Of a stretch of DNA of 64,000 nucleotides, positions 45,761 through 56,592 are shown in pieces. The translations under genes and the position numbers were made by a program. Numbering within the stretch: position 1 is the first letter of the stretch; every line of letters begins with the position of its first letter. The notes beneath the pieces are model-generated. The model had not been told where the DNA came from, searched no databases, and saw only the letters and a list, made by a program, of their open reading frames with translations. The stretch is from Uranotaenia lowii. Lineage: Eukaryota; Arthropoda; Insecta; Diptera; Culicidae. The DNA lies in contig NC_073691.1 in the NCBI RefSeq assembly GCF_029784155.1, positions 93,671,617 to 93,735,616 of the forward strand, read 5' to 3'.

Positions 45761-46250
45761 ATCGAGCGCTGCGCTCAACGATATCAGTTGGGCTCCGACG
45801 TGACGCGACAGGGACATTTCTTTAACCACGAAATTAGATTCTGTAGATATCTCCAGATCTGCATCTCCATATCCGAAGGGTATTTCCGTTTTCGCGTGTC
45901 TGCAAAACACCAACGTCATATCGGTCATACGTCTAAGGTATCGCAGAACACGCTTCAGGCCTTGCCAGTGACTATCCGCCGGGCTGACCTGGTACTTGCT
46001 CCTTGCGTTGACCACAGCACATATATCGGGTCACGCCAGGTATTGTAGACGACCAATCAATTCTTTGAACGGATATTTGGTGAGAACCATACCATTGTTC
46101 AACTGCGTCCACCAAACATTCGTGGCAGAAACAGGATGGGTTTCTTGCAACATGGGGTAAACTAACCGCTTACCAAATCTCGCTCTCATCCGGGGCTGTT
46201 ATTCCCTTGTCGAAAAAGTCTTCTCTTCGTCAACTCGTTGACAATTCATA
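45720..46250 (-). pseudogene. Ty1/copia pol fragment (reverse transcriptase end / RNase H start)
   Basis: On the minus strand the frame reads through FKELIGRLQYLA, a stop, PDICAVVNARSKYQ, then HWQGLKRVLRYLRR and GYGDADLE. This order matches the copia segment where RLxGxLxYL..RPDI precedes HWxxLKRVLRYLKGT and the GYxDADWA RNase H motif. Upstream (46250-46065) a degenerate RT stretch is present. It has at least one in-frame stop and a missing codon, and no LTR is seen nearby. It lies antisense to the R1-like material and overlaps the end of the 111-bp minisatellite. Confidence 0.8.
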
Positions 46251-46900
46251 AAAGCTGGAGGGCAACGTTCAGCAGCATGCGTCCAATCTGACTCTGATAC
46301 GATGCTGGCAACTAACCGCCTCCTCAAACTAACCGTCTCCTCGCTGCTGGCTTGGATGAGCTCTCACGTGCTGGCCGCAGCGAAGCTCCACATCCCGAGA
46401 GTGACCCTCTCAATAAGCAGCTTCTGGCAGCCAGCAATCTGGGCTATTACTACATCTGGAACATTCCACGCTGACCCTTTCAGATTGCAGATCCCGAGGG
46501 CCCTGCTCCCGGCCTTCGAAAGTGACCTCACGCTGTTAACCACAGTGTGGCTCGTGACAGCATCGAGAGTAACCCTCTCGGAACCCGATTTACCGGCCTT
46601 GAACTACAGTGGCACCTTCTGGCTTACCTGGTGCGTTTCGTAGCCTCTGCACGGTGCTGGGATCAGCTCATACATGCTGACCACAGCACATAAACAAAGC
46701 ACGAAAGTAACCCTCTCGGCTATCAGCATCACCCAAACTATCCGGGGTGATGCTCTGAAAACTTGTATCGTGTTTATCATCATCACCTGTCATCAAGAAT
46801 TATCGATCTATTGTTCAATTACGAATTGACCAAAGCATGTGGAGAATAAAAAAAACAGTGTTTTGGTTCTGCAAGGTACAGTAGATACATCGAACCTCGA
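46251..46900. repeat. GC-rich degenerate repeat
   Basis: A module containing GAGAGTNACCCTCTC recurs at about 46397, 46566 and (as GAAAGTAACCCTCTC) 46700, with associated TGCTGGCCGCAG / TGCTGACCACAG and GAGCTC/CAGCTC blocks, spacing about 130-170 bp. A 113-codon open frame (46302-46643) crosses it and is not recognised. It ends where AT-rich DNA resumes at about 46790. Confidence 0.5.
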
Positions 46901-46902
46901 AA

Positions 46903-47430
46903 ATACCCAAACTTGAGAACTTCCTTCACCAACCCGAATGAAACTCTTTCCTTACAAGTTTGACTTTTGACCGCTTAGCAGCCCAAAGTTAAGTTCTTTT
47001 AAGCTCATCCCCCAAAATCTGATACTGCAATAAAATGGAAACAAAAAAATGCTGCGGGTACGGGAACCGAACCCATACCTGCAGTATCACTGCGATTACC
47101 ATCTAAGGATGCTAACCGCTAGACCACCGAGGAGTTGTTGGGACTGACTGCTACATTAACGTATGCGGGACTTTCTACGAAGGAAGCTGGAATAAAAATT
47201 ATCCCCCAAAAAACAGTTCTTAGCTTTGAACTTACTCCCCAAACGTAGATCTGCCACGATGGAGGTAGTAGAATCAGATTTGCCAACATAAAAAAAGCTA
47301 CAAAAAACAGTTCTCGGCTTGAAGGGCAAGTTTGGCATATTGACAAGCTGTGATTTCTTCACAAACTTGAGATGTCAATATTGATTTAAGGTTGAGAACC
47401 CTCAAGTTTGAGTATTTTTTATTTTCAGTG
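46903..47430. mobile_element. Weak TIR element with SINE inside
   Basis: GAAAATACCCAAACTTGAGA near 46908 matches the reverse complement of the right side (GAAAATAAAAAATACTCAAACTTGAGG, 47390-47428). The outermost ends are not sharp. A tRNA-derived SINE lies inside, and AAAAAACAGTTCT is repeated (47209, 47301). Confidence 0.45.
47050..47134 (-). mobile_element. tRNA-derived SINE head
   Basis: On the minus strand: CTCCTCGGTGGTCTAGCGG (A-box region) and TATGGGTTCGGTTCCCGTA (B-box T-arm), with tRNA-like spacing, followed by GCAGCATTTTTTTG. The acceptor arms do not pair properly, so a functional tRNA gene is unlikely. The head resembles that of the SINE at 23901-24068. Confidence 0.7.
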
Positions 47431-49535
47431 TAATCTCTGCTGGTGGATTGTTGCGACCCACAAAACGTTGCCCTGTCGGATGATCCAAACGGGGAGTTTC
47501 AACAAGTTCTCTGTGGAGTATACGTTCAGCTCAATTTACAGTTTATTTTTTAGGCAATCTTTGTTATTTGGGAATTCAGATACACTAAGTATTCAAAATA
47601 TCATCAATCAAAACCACATTGAAAAAGAAGGTATAAAATAAATCATACCACTTCCATTCGATCCAACCAAAACTTGTTTGATTTGTGCGGAAGAATCAGA
47701 TTCGGCCATCAGAGTTGAAACAATATTTGTAAGTTTATTCAGCAAACCCATAAAGATTTACAACCGATAATCGTGTTTACTAATGAGTCTCTCGATTGAC
47801 GTTACAATGACAGTAGACCACCGCGAAATAAAAAGTGGAAAGTGTGCGGTTCGGCGCTTCCCAGTATCATCATCTAGCTACATAAAGCTAGATGGAGTTG
47901 AAGTATTTCGACTCTGCTTTCCTTAAGAAGAAAGAGGGAGAAAAGTAGAAGAAGCGTCATCTGTCATTGTAAAGCTCTGGAATCAGCAGGAGCAGCAATA
48001 GCAGCACTGAAAATTGATGAAGGCAAACTTTGGAACGCAATTTGATGAATAGACTATCGGCAGCAAAATATTGTTCTACCGGATTATGTTTCCCGGTTAA
48101 ATTACTACAGAGGCTGCTGGCTGCCATAACTCCTGTTTTTCGGTTTGCCCAACGGAAAGGAAACGAACACGAGTCATTCCAGCGGGGATTTGGGCAAGAG
48201 GAAATGACGGGGTACAATCAAAGGACATAAATCATGTAAAACTTTTATATAAAACCAAGAGAGTTCATTTTTGTTCTCATCGTAAAGAGCTCTCTGCTTC
48301 TGCTGCCTCCAATCGCCACCCCGCCCTGCTTCGTTTTTCATCCGTAGTCACCTACCTCAGCAAGCCATGCCAGCCAAGTAATTCCACCCATCATCAGCGG
48401 CGGCGAAAGCAAAGAGTTACAACATGGCCTTCTTTGATTTTTCCAATGTCTCTCATCTTTCGGTCCTGATTAAATTATGGATTCATAACTTGTATAAATT
48501 TAAAATATTCTTGTCTTCTCGTTATTTCTGCTGACACACTAGAAGCCTTTCGGTGTCTGTTTGTGGATGGTTTGTGTGTAATGATAATGGGGCCAGCAAA
48601 AGCATCAGCAGTAGCACAAAACTCACTTTTCCTTGATAGCGTTTTGTCAGAAGACAGAAAAGTTCACTCACTCAGTCAGTGTGGCTGGAGCGAAAGAGAT
48701 GAATAGATAATGATAAGAAATGAAAGTGGCGAAGAAACCTAAACTCCAATATCATGTGGCAATAAATTTTAAAGTGAAGCGAAAAATACCACTGTGTAAA
48801 CGATTACTTTATGGGCACAAAGTTGTTGAGAAGTAGCAGGCAGAAGAAGCCAACCACAAAACTAGGAAGACAATCCAAATGAAAACTTTCGACTTTTTAC
48901 ATAATTTTTCTGTTTTCAATAATTCAAACAGAAATTCCTCCTGGCGCATCGAGCTTGTACGATTGAAAGGGTTGAGTCATTCAATGCACAACACACAAAG
49001 TGACGGTTTTTTTCCTTCTGGCTTCAGCATCACACGTTGTCATAGAGACGACAACAATCAACCACGTGCGTACGCACTTTAAATTCGTTAATCTTGTTGT
49101 AACCGTACACGCTTAATGGAATGTGGAAGGTTTTCAACTTTGTACTTACTCACATCCACTCTGGCCGGAACGGAATGCGATCGATGCGTGTCTGTGTGTT
49201 GACACGTATGTGTGCACAGTTGTATGACGAGAGCACTTTGTTTGTGTTTGTTCACTGCGCGACGGGAAAGGGTCGCGGGAGTGGGGAGGACCAACAACGA
49301 TGACGACGACGACGACGGCAACGACGATGATTTATGGGAGCTCTTTTCTCGGATCCACTTAATCATATGACGTTGTTCCACTTTCCGATGCTTACTTTGA
49401 TCTCTTCTATCTATTTCATCCGTCAGAGTTGTTGTTTTAACTTATTTATTTTTATCATTTCTATCTTTCGATGCCCATTTTGCATTTATTGTTGTTTTAA
49501 TTTTCAATTCGATTGAAAAAAAACGGTATTTATAC
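47431..49535. other. Mixed DNA with a TE-free island (48240-49400)
   Basis: Positions 47431-48240 show nothing recognisable. Positions 48240-49400 are higher-complexity and without TE ends, with a (GAC)n run at 49297-49317 and TGTGTG-rich sequence at 49190-49215. Frames of 60-97 codons on both strands lack domains. Candidate regulatory or conserved intron DNA. Confidence 0.3.
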
Positions 49536-50234
49536 TACACTCAGAAAAATACTATTATGTATGCCATAAGATTCTCTTATGAAGTGGCGCCATAAGAAAA
49601 ATCATTGAAATTCATAAGATTGTCTTATGACGCGAATGAATTCTGAAGATGAACGCCTATTGCAATGAGAGGTTGTTGCTTTTCATAAGAGGTTCTTATG
49701 GAAACAGTAAATCACTTTCTAATAAGAATAATTTTAGATATTTCATGCTGAAAACATTCTCTTTATTGTTTGCCAAATTTGTTTGAAATCAAATCATTTA
49801 TGGTCACCATCAGCAGTGCATCAACAGACGCTTCCATCAAAGTTTTTTTTGCCGCATCCCAATCTTCGACCTTGTTAGATCAGATAGCTGAAAAGTAAAC
49901 AAAAATGTATTTCAAATTACTAATATGTCGCTCACATCAGAAACAACAAATCGGACTTACCATTCCGGAAATGACAATATCATTTATCTTTGAAGTAAAA
50001 CTAGTAACTATGAACTGGCGATTGCTTCGTTCTGTTAGATGATGAAAAAACTGTTAAAATGAACTAATGTGTTCATTACATTCACACAATGCCGTTTCTT
50101 CTATTTTTCATAAGAACATCGTATGAAAATTGAAAGAATTTCGTAAGACTCTTATGAACAATTATTTTACACTCTAAAAAGCGGTTCATAAGATGCATCT
50201 TATAAAAAATATAATAAGAATTTGCCTGAGTGTA
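49536..50234. mobile_element. TACACTCAG-ended TIR element, ~700 bp
   Basis: The left end TACACTCAGAAAAATACTAT and the right end (reverse complement TACACTCAGGCAAATTCTTAT) are inverted repeats. CATAAGA/TCTTATG motifs recur throughout both flanks of the element (for example 49565-49580, 49612-49630, 50105-50160). No transposase and no certain duplication. Confidence 0.65.
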
Positions 50235-50244
50235 GCAATCATAA

Positions 50245-50412
50245 AGCCTAGTCCACACTAGGCATCATGAACTGCGATTTTTGTTATGAGACGAACTTTT
50301 TTGTCTGTTGTTGTTAATGTTGGAAACCTGAGACGGTCTCAGTGTCTCTCGAAGAAAATAGGAGACGCTGAGACCGTCTCGAGACGAACCGTCTCCTAGC
50401 GTGGACTAGGCT
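50245..50412. mobile_element. AGCCTAGTCCAC-ended MITE, 168 bp, TAA duplication
   Basis: The ends AGCCTAGTCCACACTAGG and, inverted, AGCCTAGTCCACGCTAGG differ at one base. TAA flanks both sides (50242-50244 and 50413-50415), consistent with a PIF/Harbinger-type 3-bp duplication. The inside contains GAGACGGTCTC palindromes. Confidence 0.8.
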
Positions 50413-50505
50413 TAACGATGTTGTCAAGTTATTATTGGTAAACATTTGTTTTTTTATCCTTTTCTCGATTCTTAGAAATCGACTAAGAAAGACCCACCTA
50501 ATTCT

Positions 50506-50746
50506 ACACAGTAAACGAAAATTACCGAGGTCGGTAATTTTTTTACCGAAATCCGAACATGTGTAAATCGTTCAACTGTTCGGTAATTTTTTCGGTAAAA
50601 AATAAACGAACATCGGTAAATCGATTCTTCATTTACCGATGTTCGTTTATTTTTTACCGAAAAAATTATCGAACAGTTTAACGATTTACACATGTTAGGA
50701 TTTCGGTAAAAAAATTACCGAACTCGTTAATTTTCGTTTACTGTGT
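50506..50746. repeat. Near-perfect palindromic MITE, 241 bp
   Basis: The sequence is palindromic along its length: ACACAGTAAACGAAAATTAC at the left and its inverse at 50727-50746, with AATTACCGA, GTTCGGTAA and CGAACATCGGTAAATC mirrored around a centre near 50627. CGGTAA/TTACCG recurs at least eight times. It would form a stable cruciform or hairpin. Confidence 0.9.
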
Positions 50747-51045
50747 GCTTCAAACTACCGGTTCATACAAATGCTTTAGAAACAATATTCAAATTCAGAT
50801 CCTTTTCTTCTCAGAGATATGAAGTTTTTTTAAGGTTTATTTATGACAATTTACCACCTTGTGGCACTCGTGTCTACAATATGTTCTTTTTCAAATTAGA
50901 AGAATTGAAAGAAATAAAAGAAAATTTAACAAAACTCCCTCCTAGCTCTTTCAAAATCATAAAATCAAGGCTTGTTTCCCTATCCAGAATGATGTATTGG
51001 ATAAAATAGGTTTTTATTCTAAGAATATTATTGTTTTAATAGCAT
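50747..51045. other. AT-rich DNA with an unrecognised 88-codon frame
   Basis: A plus-strand frame (50743-51009) is open with fairly protein-like composition (SSQRYEVFLRFIYDNL, KLEELKEIKENL) but no recognised domain or splice context. Confidence 0.25.
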
Positions 51046-51959
51046 CAGGGTGGCCACAACTTTTTCGTTTTGAAATTCCCGTTTTTTCCGGTCATAAATC
51101 CATGGGTTTTTCAAGGCTTTAATTGTTTTATTTCGTCAAAATTAATCAAAAATTTTTTCATTATCAAACATCCACAAAACAGTTTTTTCTCCAAAAATCT
51201 GGAGTTAACGACACTAGAATGAATGTATAACATGCTTTTAAATCATGCTAACAAAAATGTTCAAAAATGATGTATGAAACAGAACTTTACAACCAATCAG
51301 TCGTCATTATGGCCGTGGTAGGAAACAAAAAGTTTTCGAATGTGATATTCCATCATCTTTGAATATGGTACATTTATAAATTGGCCTTTTACCTATAACT
51401 GTCGATTATCAAAGCCAATCAATTAAAATTAAATCAAATTATTTTTTAAATATTTTGTTATAGGATTATTTTTTTCAAACGTAAATCAAACATTGTTATT
51501 GCATCATTTGAAGTTCTTATTGCAGAATTTGGAAATCAAGATCTCAATTTTGAATTCTTATCTCCAAAGTAAAACAAAATATGGGTTTACAAGTCGACGA
51601 GTAACTTAGTCAATAATTTACAGTTGTGTTGATTATTCAACAGCACATCAAATTTTTTTTTTAATTTTAAAAATTACAAACAAAAAAATTAAACATTAAT
51701 AATGCAAAAAATTGTTGATATCAAATCAGTGAAAGAGATACAGTTATTTTCTCAACATAATATTGTATTTCCCTCAACATATATTTTTAAGTTGTTACCG
51801 TTGTAACAGTTCATAGTTTGCATGCCGGTTTTTGTTTATTTATTCCATGTTTGTTGTTTAATTAATTTATTTATTTTATAAATGTGTTAGGCAATAGTTC
51901 AAATTTGAATTTAAATAATGGCTAAGTAAAACAGACGTCACAAAGATTTGACAGTACAC

Positions 51960-52835
51960 GTATAACATCACAACACAGAAGGGGCGAATTACGGTTCAGT
52001 GGGTGGCAATGGGAGAATCGAATGACAGGTCAGAACGAGGAGGCCGAAAGAGTTTCTCTTTCGGGTGGTAGCCGCCGAGTGAAGACCACGCGTGCGTTAG
52101 TTGCCAGCATTAAGGCGCAATTAGTGCGAAGTGAGTTCGACTGTGGGCCAGCAAAACGCCCTAAGACACGGCTTCTACGTAATTCCGAGCTGCCGGGGCG
52201 CAATACAACTCCCGGACACGTAGGAATTCCCGTGCGCGCTGGAATTTCCAGCAAGTTACTGGCTCAAGAACCACTAGAAGAAGTGCCTAGCTTATACGTG
52301 CCCGCCACATGGTATCGTGTCTGCTCCACTATCCAACCAAGCCGGTTGATAGCCATCAAACCACCCCGGAAGATTCCTTTCTGTTAAGAGACCCTGCCTC
52401 GTTCCATCAATAAGCCAGGCAAGGGTCTCCACTAGACGATACCCACTAATCGCTGGACCAACGCTAGGGCATCGCCAAGTTTCCGGCGAGCCGCCAAGCC
52501 ACAGCGAATTCATCGAAAAGCCACGACTAGGATTCCGCCGGGCCAAGACCAGGTTACCGTCAGACTCCCGCCAAGCCTCCGCCAGACCACCGCCAAGACC
52601 CTAGTTGATCGCCACACATCCGTCACCATCTCCCAGCCACCAACGAGCCACCGACGAGCCACCGGAGCCGCCACTTGAGAACCGAGATTCCCCCGCCGCA
52701 GGCCTGCATCGACGTGAGTACACTTAACACACAACTTCACTTTCTGGCAGCGCTGGTTTTTGATCGACCGTCTTGTTTTATTGTCCCGCAGTTTTATTGA
52801 AATATTTACTAGAAATACGTATTTTTTAATCTGTG
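51960..52835 (+). other. GC-rich leader, probable 5' UTR of the non-LTR retrotransposon
   Basis: GC content rises sharply at about 51970 and stays high to 52740, then falls. The segment precedes the ORF1 remnant, as a non-LTR 5' UTR would. It is rich in GCCACCGACGAGCC and CGCCAAG repeats near 52560-52670. A 121-codon open frame (52022-52387) is present but unrecognised. An alternative is an LTR with a primer-binding-like TGGCAGCGCTGG at 52745-52756, but no pol of that kind follows. Confidence 0.4.
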
Positions 52836-53080
52836 ATGAGTTTAAGTGGCGTTATTTAGTGTTCAGTGTGCAAAACCGTACTATGATTTTCTACTTTAAA
52901 TTGTCCTAAATGTGTTAAAATTGAGTTTTCCTTTGTGCCGTAACACGTAAAAAAAAAACATACCCCAAGCATTCGTGTAGTGAGCTGTGTATTGAAAGTC
53001 ACTCCTCTAGGTTGGTGAGTAAAGTGAACTTTCTTTCTTATTACTTTTCACAACTAACATTCTCAAGAGTATATTGCACA
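52836..53080 (+). pseudogene. ORF1 remnant of the non-LTR retrotransposon (zinc-finger-like)
   Basis: From an ATG at 52836 the frame shows CSVC, then CPKC, and further on CSELC, interrupted by stops and a shift. Spaced Cys/His pairs of this kind occur in the PHD-like or zinc-finger ORF1 proteins of CR1/L2-type elements, which bind element RNA. The rest of ORF1 and the start of ORF2 are missing, since reverse-transcriptase linker sequence begins only ~100 bp later. Confidence 0.4.
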
Positions 53081-53193
53081 GCAACAAATCGTTGACCAAG
53101 CATATATCTCAACCGTATCTGCATGCGTCCACCGTTTGTCGGTCTATCTGAGTAAAAAAAACTGCCGCTGTTAAAGGTAATTGCTGTCCGTGG

Positions 53194-55136
53194 ATGACAT
53201 TTGACCTGTGGACACTCATCAAAATAAAAGATAATTATTTAAAACGATCAAAAAAGCATCCTAATGATAACAATTTGAAAGAGATGTTAATTCATTTAAA
53301 TAAAAAAGTGAGTGCAAAAAAACAAGAATGTAAAAGGCTCTATTACGAGCGCTTATTAAATAATTCTCCGCATTCTAAGCTCTGGAAAAACATAAATACG
53401 CTCTTAGGTAAATCTAAAACGACTTCCTCAATCAACCTTTCAGATGAAAGAGGTGTTATAACCAATAGTACACAGATTTGTGAGAAATTTAACAAACATT
53501 TTTCCACAATTGGAAAGAACCTGGCTAAAGAGATTCCAATAGACACTGAAAATGATCATTTGTCTCATATCGCACAGGTAGAAAATACAATCTTCTTACG
53601 ACCCGCTAATGTAAACGAGGTTCGATTAGTTATTTTTTCACTTAAAAATAAAAAGGGTCATGGACCAGATGGCTTCCCTGTTAATGTCCTAAAAAACAAC
53701 CATGAAACATTCTCGTACATACTCACACAATATTTTAACCAAATATTAGAGTCAGGAGTTTTCCCGAACTGTCTAAAAATTGCGAAAGTTATCCCTGTTT
53801 TTAAGGCTGGCGATTCGCTTGACGTCAATAACTATCGTCCTATCTCGACCTTAAGCGTTTTTAGTAAAGTGTTCGAGAAGCTTCTTGTTAATAGGATTGT
53901 AGACTTTCTAAATCAGAACAATATACTCTATAAACTGCAATATGGATTTAGATCAGGCTCGAGCACTCAAATTGCCATCTCAGAATTAGTGGAATCTATC
54001 ATATGTAAAATAGAGTCAAAAAATGTTGTTGGGGCATTGTTTTTGGATCTCAAAAAAGCTTTCGACACTCTAAATCATGACATATTATTGTCCAAATTGC
54101 ATAAATACGGGATAAGAGGAACAGCAAATAATATCCTTCGTAGCTACCTAGAAGATCGCAAGCAGTTTGTGGCTATTGAAAATACAAGAAGCGAATTAAG
54201 AAATATTGATATCGGTGTACCACAAGGGAGTAATATCGGGCCATTACTTTTCCTCTTATATGTAAATGATTTATGTAACCTTCAACTTAAAGGCACAGCA
54301 CGTTTATTTGCCGATGATACAGCAATTTTTTATTCAGAAACTTCACCTGATATTATAATTCAGCACATTGAAGACGACCTAAAACTGCTTTCAAAATATT
54401 TCAATTCAAACCTACTTTCACTTAATTATACAAAAACCAAATACATGTTGTTTCGTTCTTCACATAAAAAACTGCCTCGTACTAATGACCCAGCTATGAA
54501 TGGTAATACGATTGAGAGAGTTAGTTGTTTCAAATACTTAGGAATTTACTTAGATGAAACTCTTTCATGGAATCGTCAAATTGAACACCTGGAAAAAAAA
54601 TTACTCCTCTTTGCGGTGTTCTTTGGAAACTGAGAAATTTTGTTCCCCAACATGTTCTCTTTAAATTTTATTTTGCTTTTATTCACTCTCATTTGAACTA
54701 CCTTGTTATGATATGGGGAAGAGCTTCTTTGTCTCACTTACAGAAACTTCAAACGCTCCAGAATAGATGCTTGAAAAACATCTTAAAACTCCCTTTGTTA
54801 TTCCCTACCTTTCAGCTATACTCTTTAAGAACGCATAACGTTCTTCCAATATCTGAACTCTGTGATTTGCAAACTGTTATATATATCTATGATAATCTAC
54901 ACTCAACTGAAAATATTCAAAACCTCCATTTTACTACGGGGTTGCGAACTCATAACACTCGCCAGTCAGATTTCTTGCAACGAAGCCGATCCACAACATC
55001 ATTAGGGCAAAAAAGAATTTCATTTATTGGACCTACTAAATACAACACCTTACCAACGGATATTAAAAACATAACCAATCGTTCCATGTTCAAAACCAAA
55101 GTGATACAGCTTTTGAAAGAAAAATTGAACCATTAA
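53194..55136 (+). pseudogene. Non-LTR retrotransposon ORF2: reverse transcriptase, endonuclease deleted, one frameshift
   Basis: Reverse transcriptase of a CR1/L2/Jockey-type element, which would copy element RNA at a nicked target. The first frame (53194-54633, 479 aa) opens in the linker between endonuclease and RT; in-frame coding extends back to about 53180 (CPWMT), so the ATG is internal. Seen: GHGPDGFP near residue 155, NYRPIS near 213, QYGFRSGSS near 249, FLDLKKAFD near 285, GVPQGSNIGPLLF at 341 and the catalytic FADD at 372-375. At an A8 run (54592-54600) the frame shifts by one and coding continues in the other frame to 55136 (with WGRASLSHLQKLQTLQNR and a C-terminal tail). The apurinic-like endonuclease is absent. 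The catalytic residues are intact, so the copy is fairly young but disabled. Confidence 0.92.
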
Positions 55137-55555
55137 AACAGTCGATCATCAACCAGTCTTTGTTTTGCTTACCTTTTGCATATTTGTAGCGTTAATTTCT
55201 AATATTATTATTCTTTAAAAAATTGTAGTTTGTATTTTTATCTTATTAAATTATTGAACATAACTTGATAAAATTAGTAAATATAATTAGTGTAATAGTA
55301 AATATAGTATAATGAATCTCTTCAAAGGAAATTATTTTCCATTGAGATTCATATTGTTGTCAATTTAGTTAAATAATACATTTCCTCGCACGACATTAAA
55401 CAATTTTGTGTTCTCAGCATGATTAAAATTTGCTCGCGTTAACTTTTATTATTCATTGCTGCCAGACATGCTGAGAACAGTAGCGTCCATTACCAGGGGG
55501 CTCAATTGAGCCTTTTGGTGTGGGGGAGTGTGGTGGGCCGCTACAAAAAAAAAAA
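55137..55555 (+). mobile_element. 3' UTR and A-tail of the non-LTR retrotransposon
   Basis: After the ORF2 stop, AT-rich sequence leads to a conserved GC-rich end (CAGACATGCTGAGAAC at 55463, then GGTGTGGGGGAGTGTGGTGG to 55542) and an A-run at 55543-55556. The terminal 30 bases recur inverted at 22981-23020, which fixes the 3' end of the family. Confidence 0.8.
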
Positions 55556-55608
55556 ACACACAAAACACACAGAAATTATAAACACACAATTAAAACTAAA
55601 TATTCTTT

Positions 55609-55833
55609 TGTAACATCCACACTAATATAACATCCGAGTTCTGGGTATAAATAGTAGGCACAAAGCCGACCTTGAGGTCCTCCGTTGACATCCAGATCGA
55701 GCTAGCCAGTGCAAAAGAAGGTGATGTAGACCCACCCTCACTGATCCCCAGAGGAACGACCAGGGATCCGAGGGCTTAGACCCCGTCCCCTCTGGACGTG
55801 TGGTAATAAAGTGAGGTTTTCAGGGAAACAAAT
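55609..55833 (+). mobile_element. LTR-like fragment or solo LTR
   Basis: The segment starts TGTAACATCC and could end GAAACA at 55833. It contains a TATA box (TATAAATAG at 55646-55654), a GC-rich leader-like stretch and an AATAAA at 55805-55810, the layout of an LTR with U3-R-U5. I could not find a matching duplication or a second copy in the window. Confidence 0.4.
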
Positions 55834-55939
55834 GTTATAGGTTTTTGCAGAATCAAGCAAGACTAAAAACTAATTTTGAGGATTTATGGAAAACTTAGTT
55901 GAACAGTGGGCACTAGACTGAGTCGATTTGGGGTTATTT

Positions 55940-56592
55940 TTGAATGTAGATTTTTTTGCAATTTTTTTAAGTAACGTTTACATGAGTAAATTTGGACTTT
56001 TAGGTTTGTATGGGAAAATTGAATATTTTGTACTGAAAAATCGACATAATTTTTGTTTCTTTTGTGGAACCAAGCCTGCTAATCGTTTTTGTGCCAATTT
56101 ATAAATTCTCTAAAGGAAATCTGCTTAACAACTTTGTCGAAGACTGTAACTTCTTATCTAATAAGGCAAAACAGTGATTAGCTGTTTAACAGGGGTATGT
56201 CTTTTGACATTGATAAACAACAAATTCAATTGACATCACTGCTGCGTCCTAGCGAAGTTTTGAAAAGTGAAAAGTGAAAAGTAGTCATTCAATACTTTGC
56301 TAGGCCCCAGCAGAGATGTCAATTGAATTTAATGTTTATAAATGCCAAAAGATATACCCCTTTCAAACAGCCAATAACTTTTTTGTCTAATAGGATACAA
56401 AGTTGTTCAGCGGGAAATTTCCTTTAGGAATTTTATAAATTGGCACAAAACCATGAGAAGGCTCGGTTCCACAGCAGAAACTAAAATTATGTTGATTTTT
56501 CAGTACAAAATATTCTATTTTCCCATACAAACCTAAAAGTCCAAATTTACTCATGTAAACGTTACCTAAAAACTATAAAAAATCATGAATAA
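55940..56592. repeat. Near-complete foldback element, ~310-bp arms, ~25-bp loop
   Basis: The left arm (55940-56262) mirrors the right arm (56287-56592): GTAACGTTTACATGAGTAAA, TTTTAGGTTTGTATGGGAAA, CAAAACAGTGATTAGCTGTT-like and CAATTGACATCNCTGCTG blocks are inverted in order. The match is good but with indels. A GAAAAGTGAAAAGTGAAAAG run is at the centre. There is no coding capacity. Confidence 0.85.

Noticed and set aside
46302..46643. 113-codon open frame as a gene
   Set aside because: It lies on a degenerate GC-rich repeat with no recognised domain.
47050..47134. Functional tRNA gene on the minus strand
   Set aside because: The acceptor arms do not pair; the head is shared with a SINE.
52022..52387. 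121-codon open frame as a host gene
   Set aside because: No domain, and its position fits the GC-rich leader of the retrotransposon; left as unproven.
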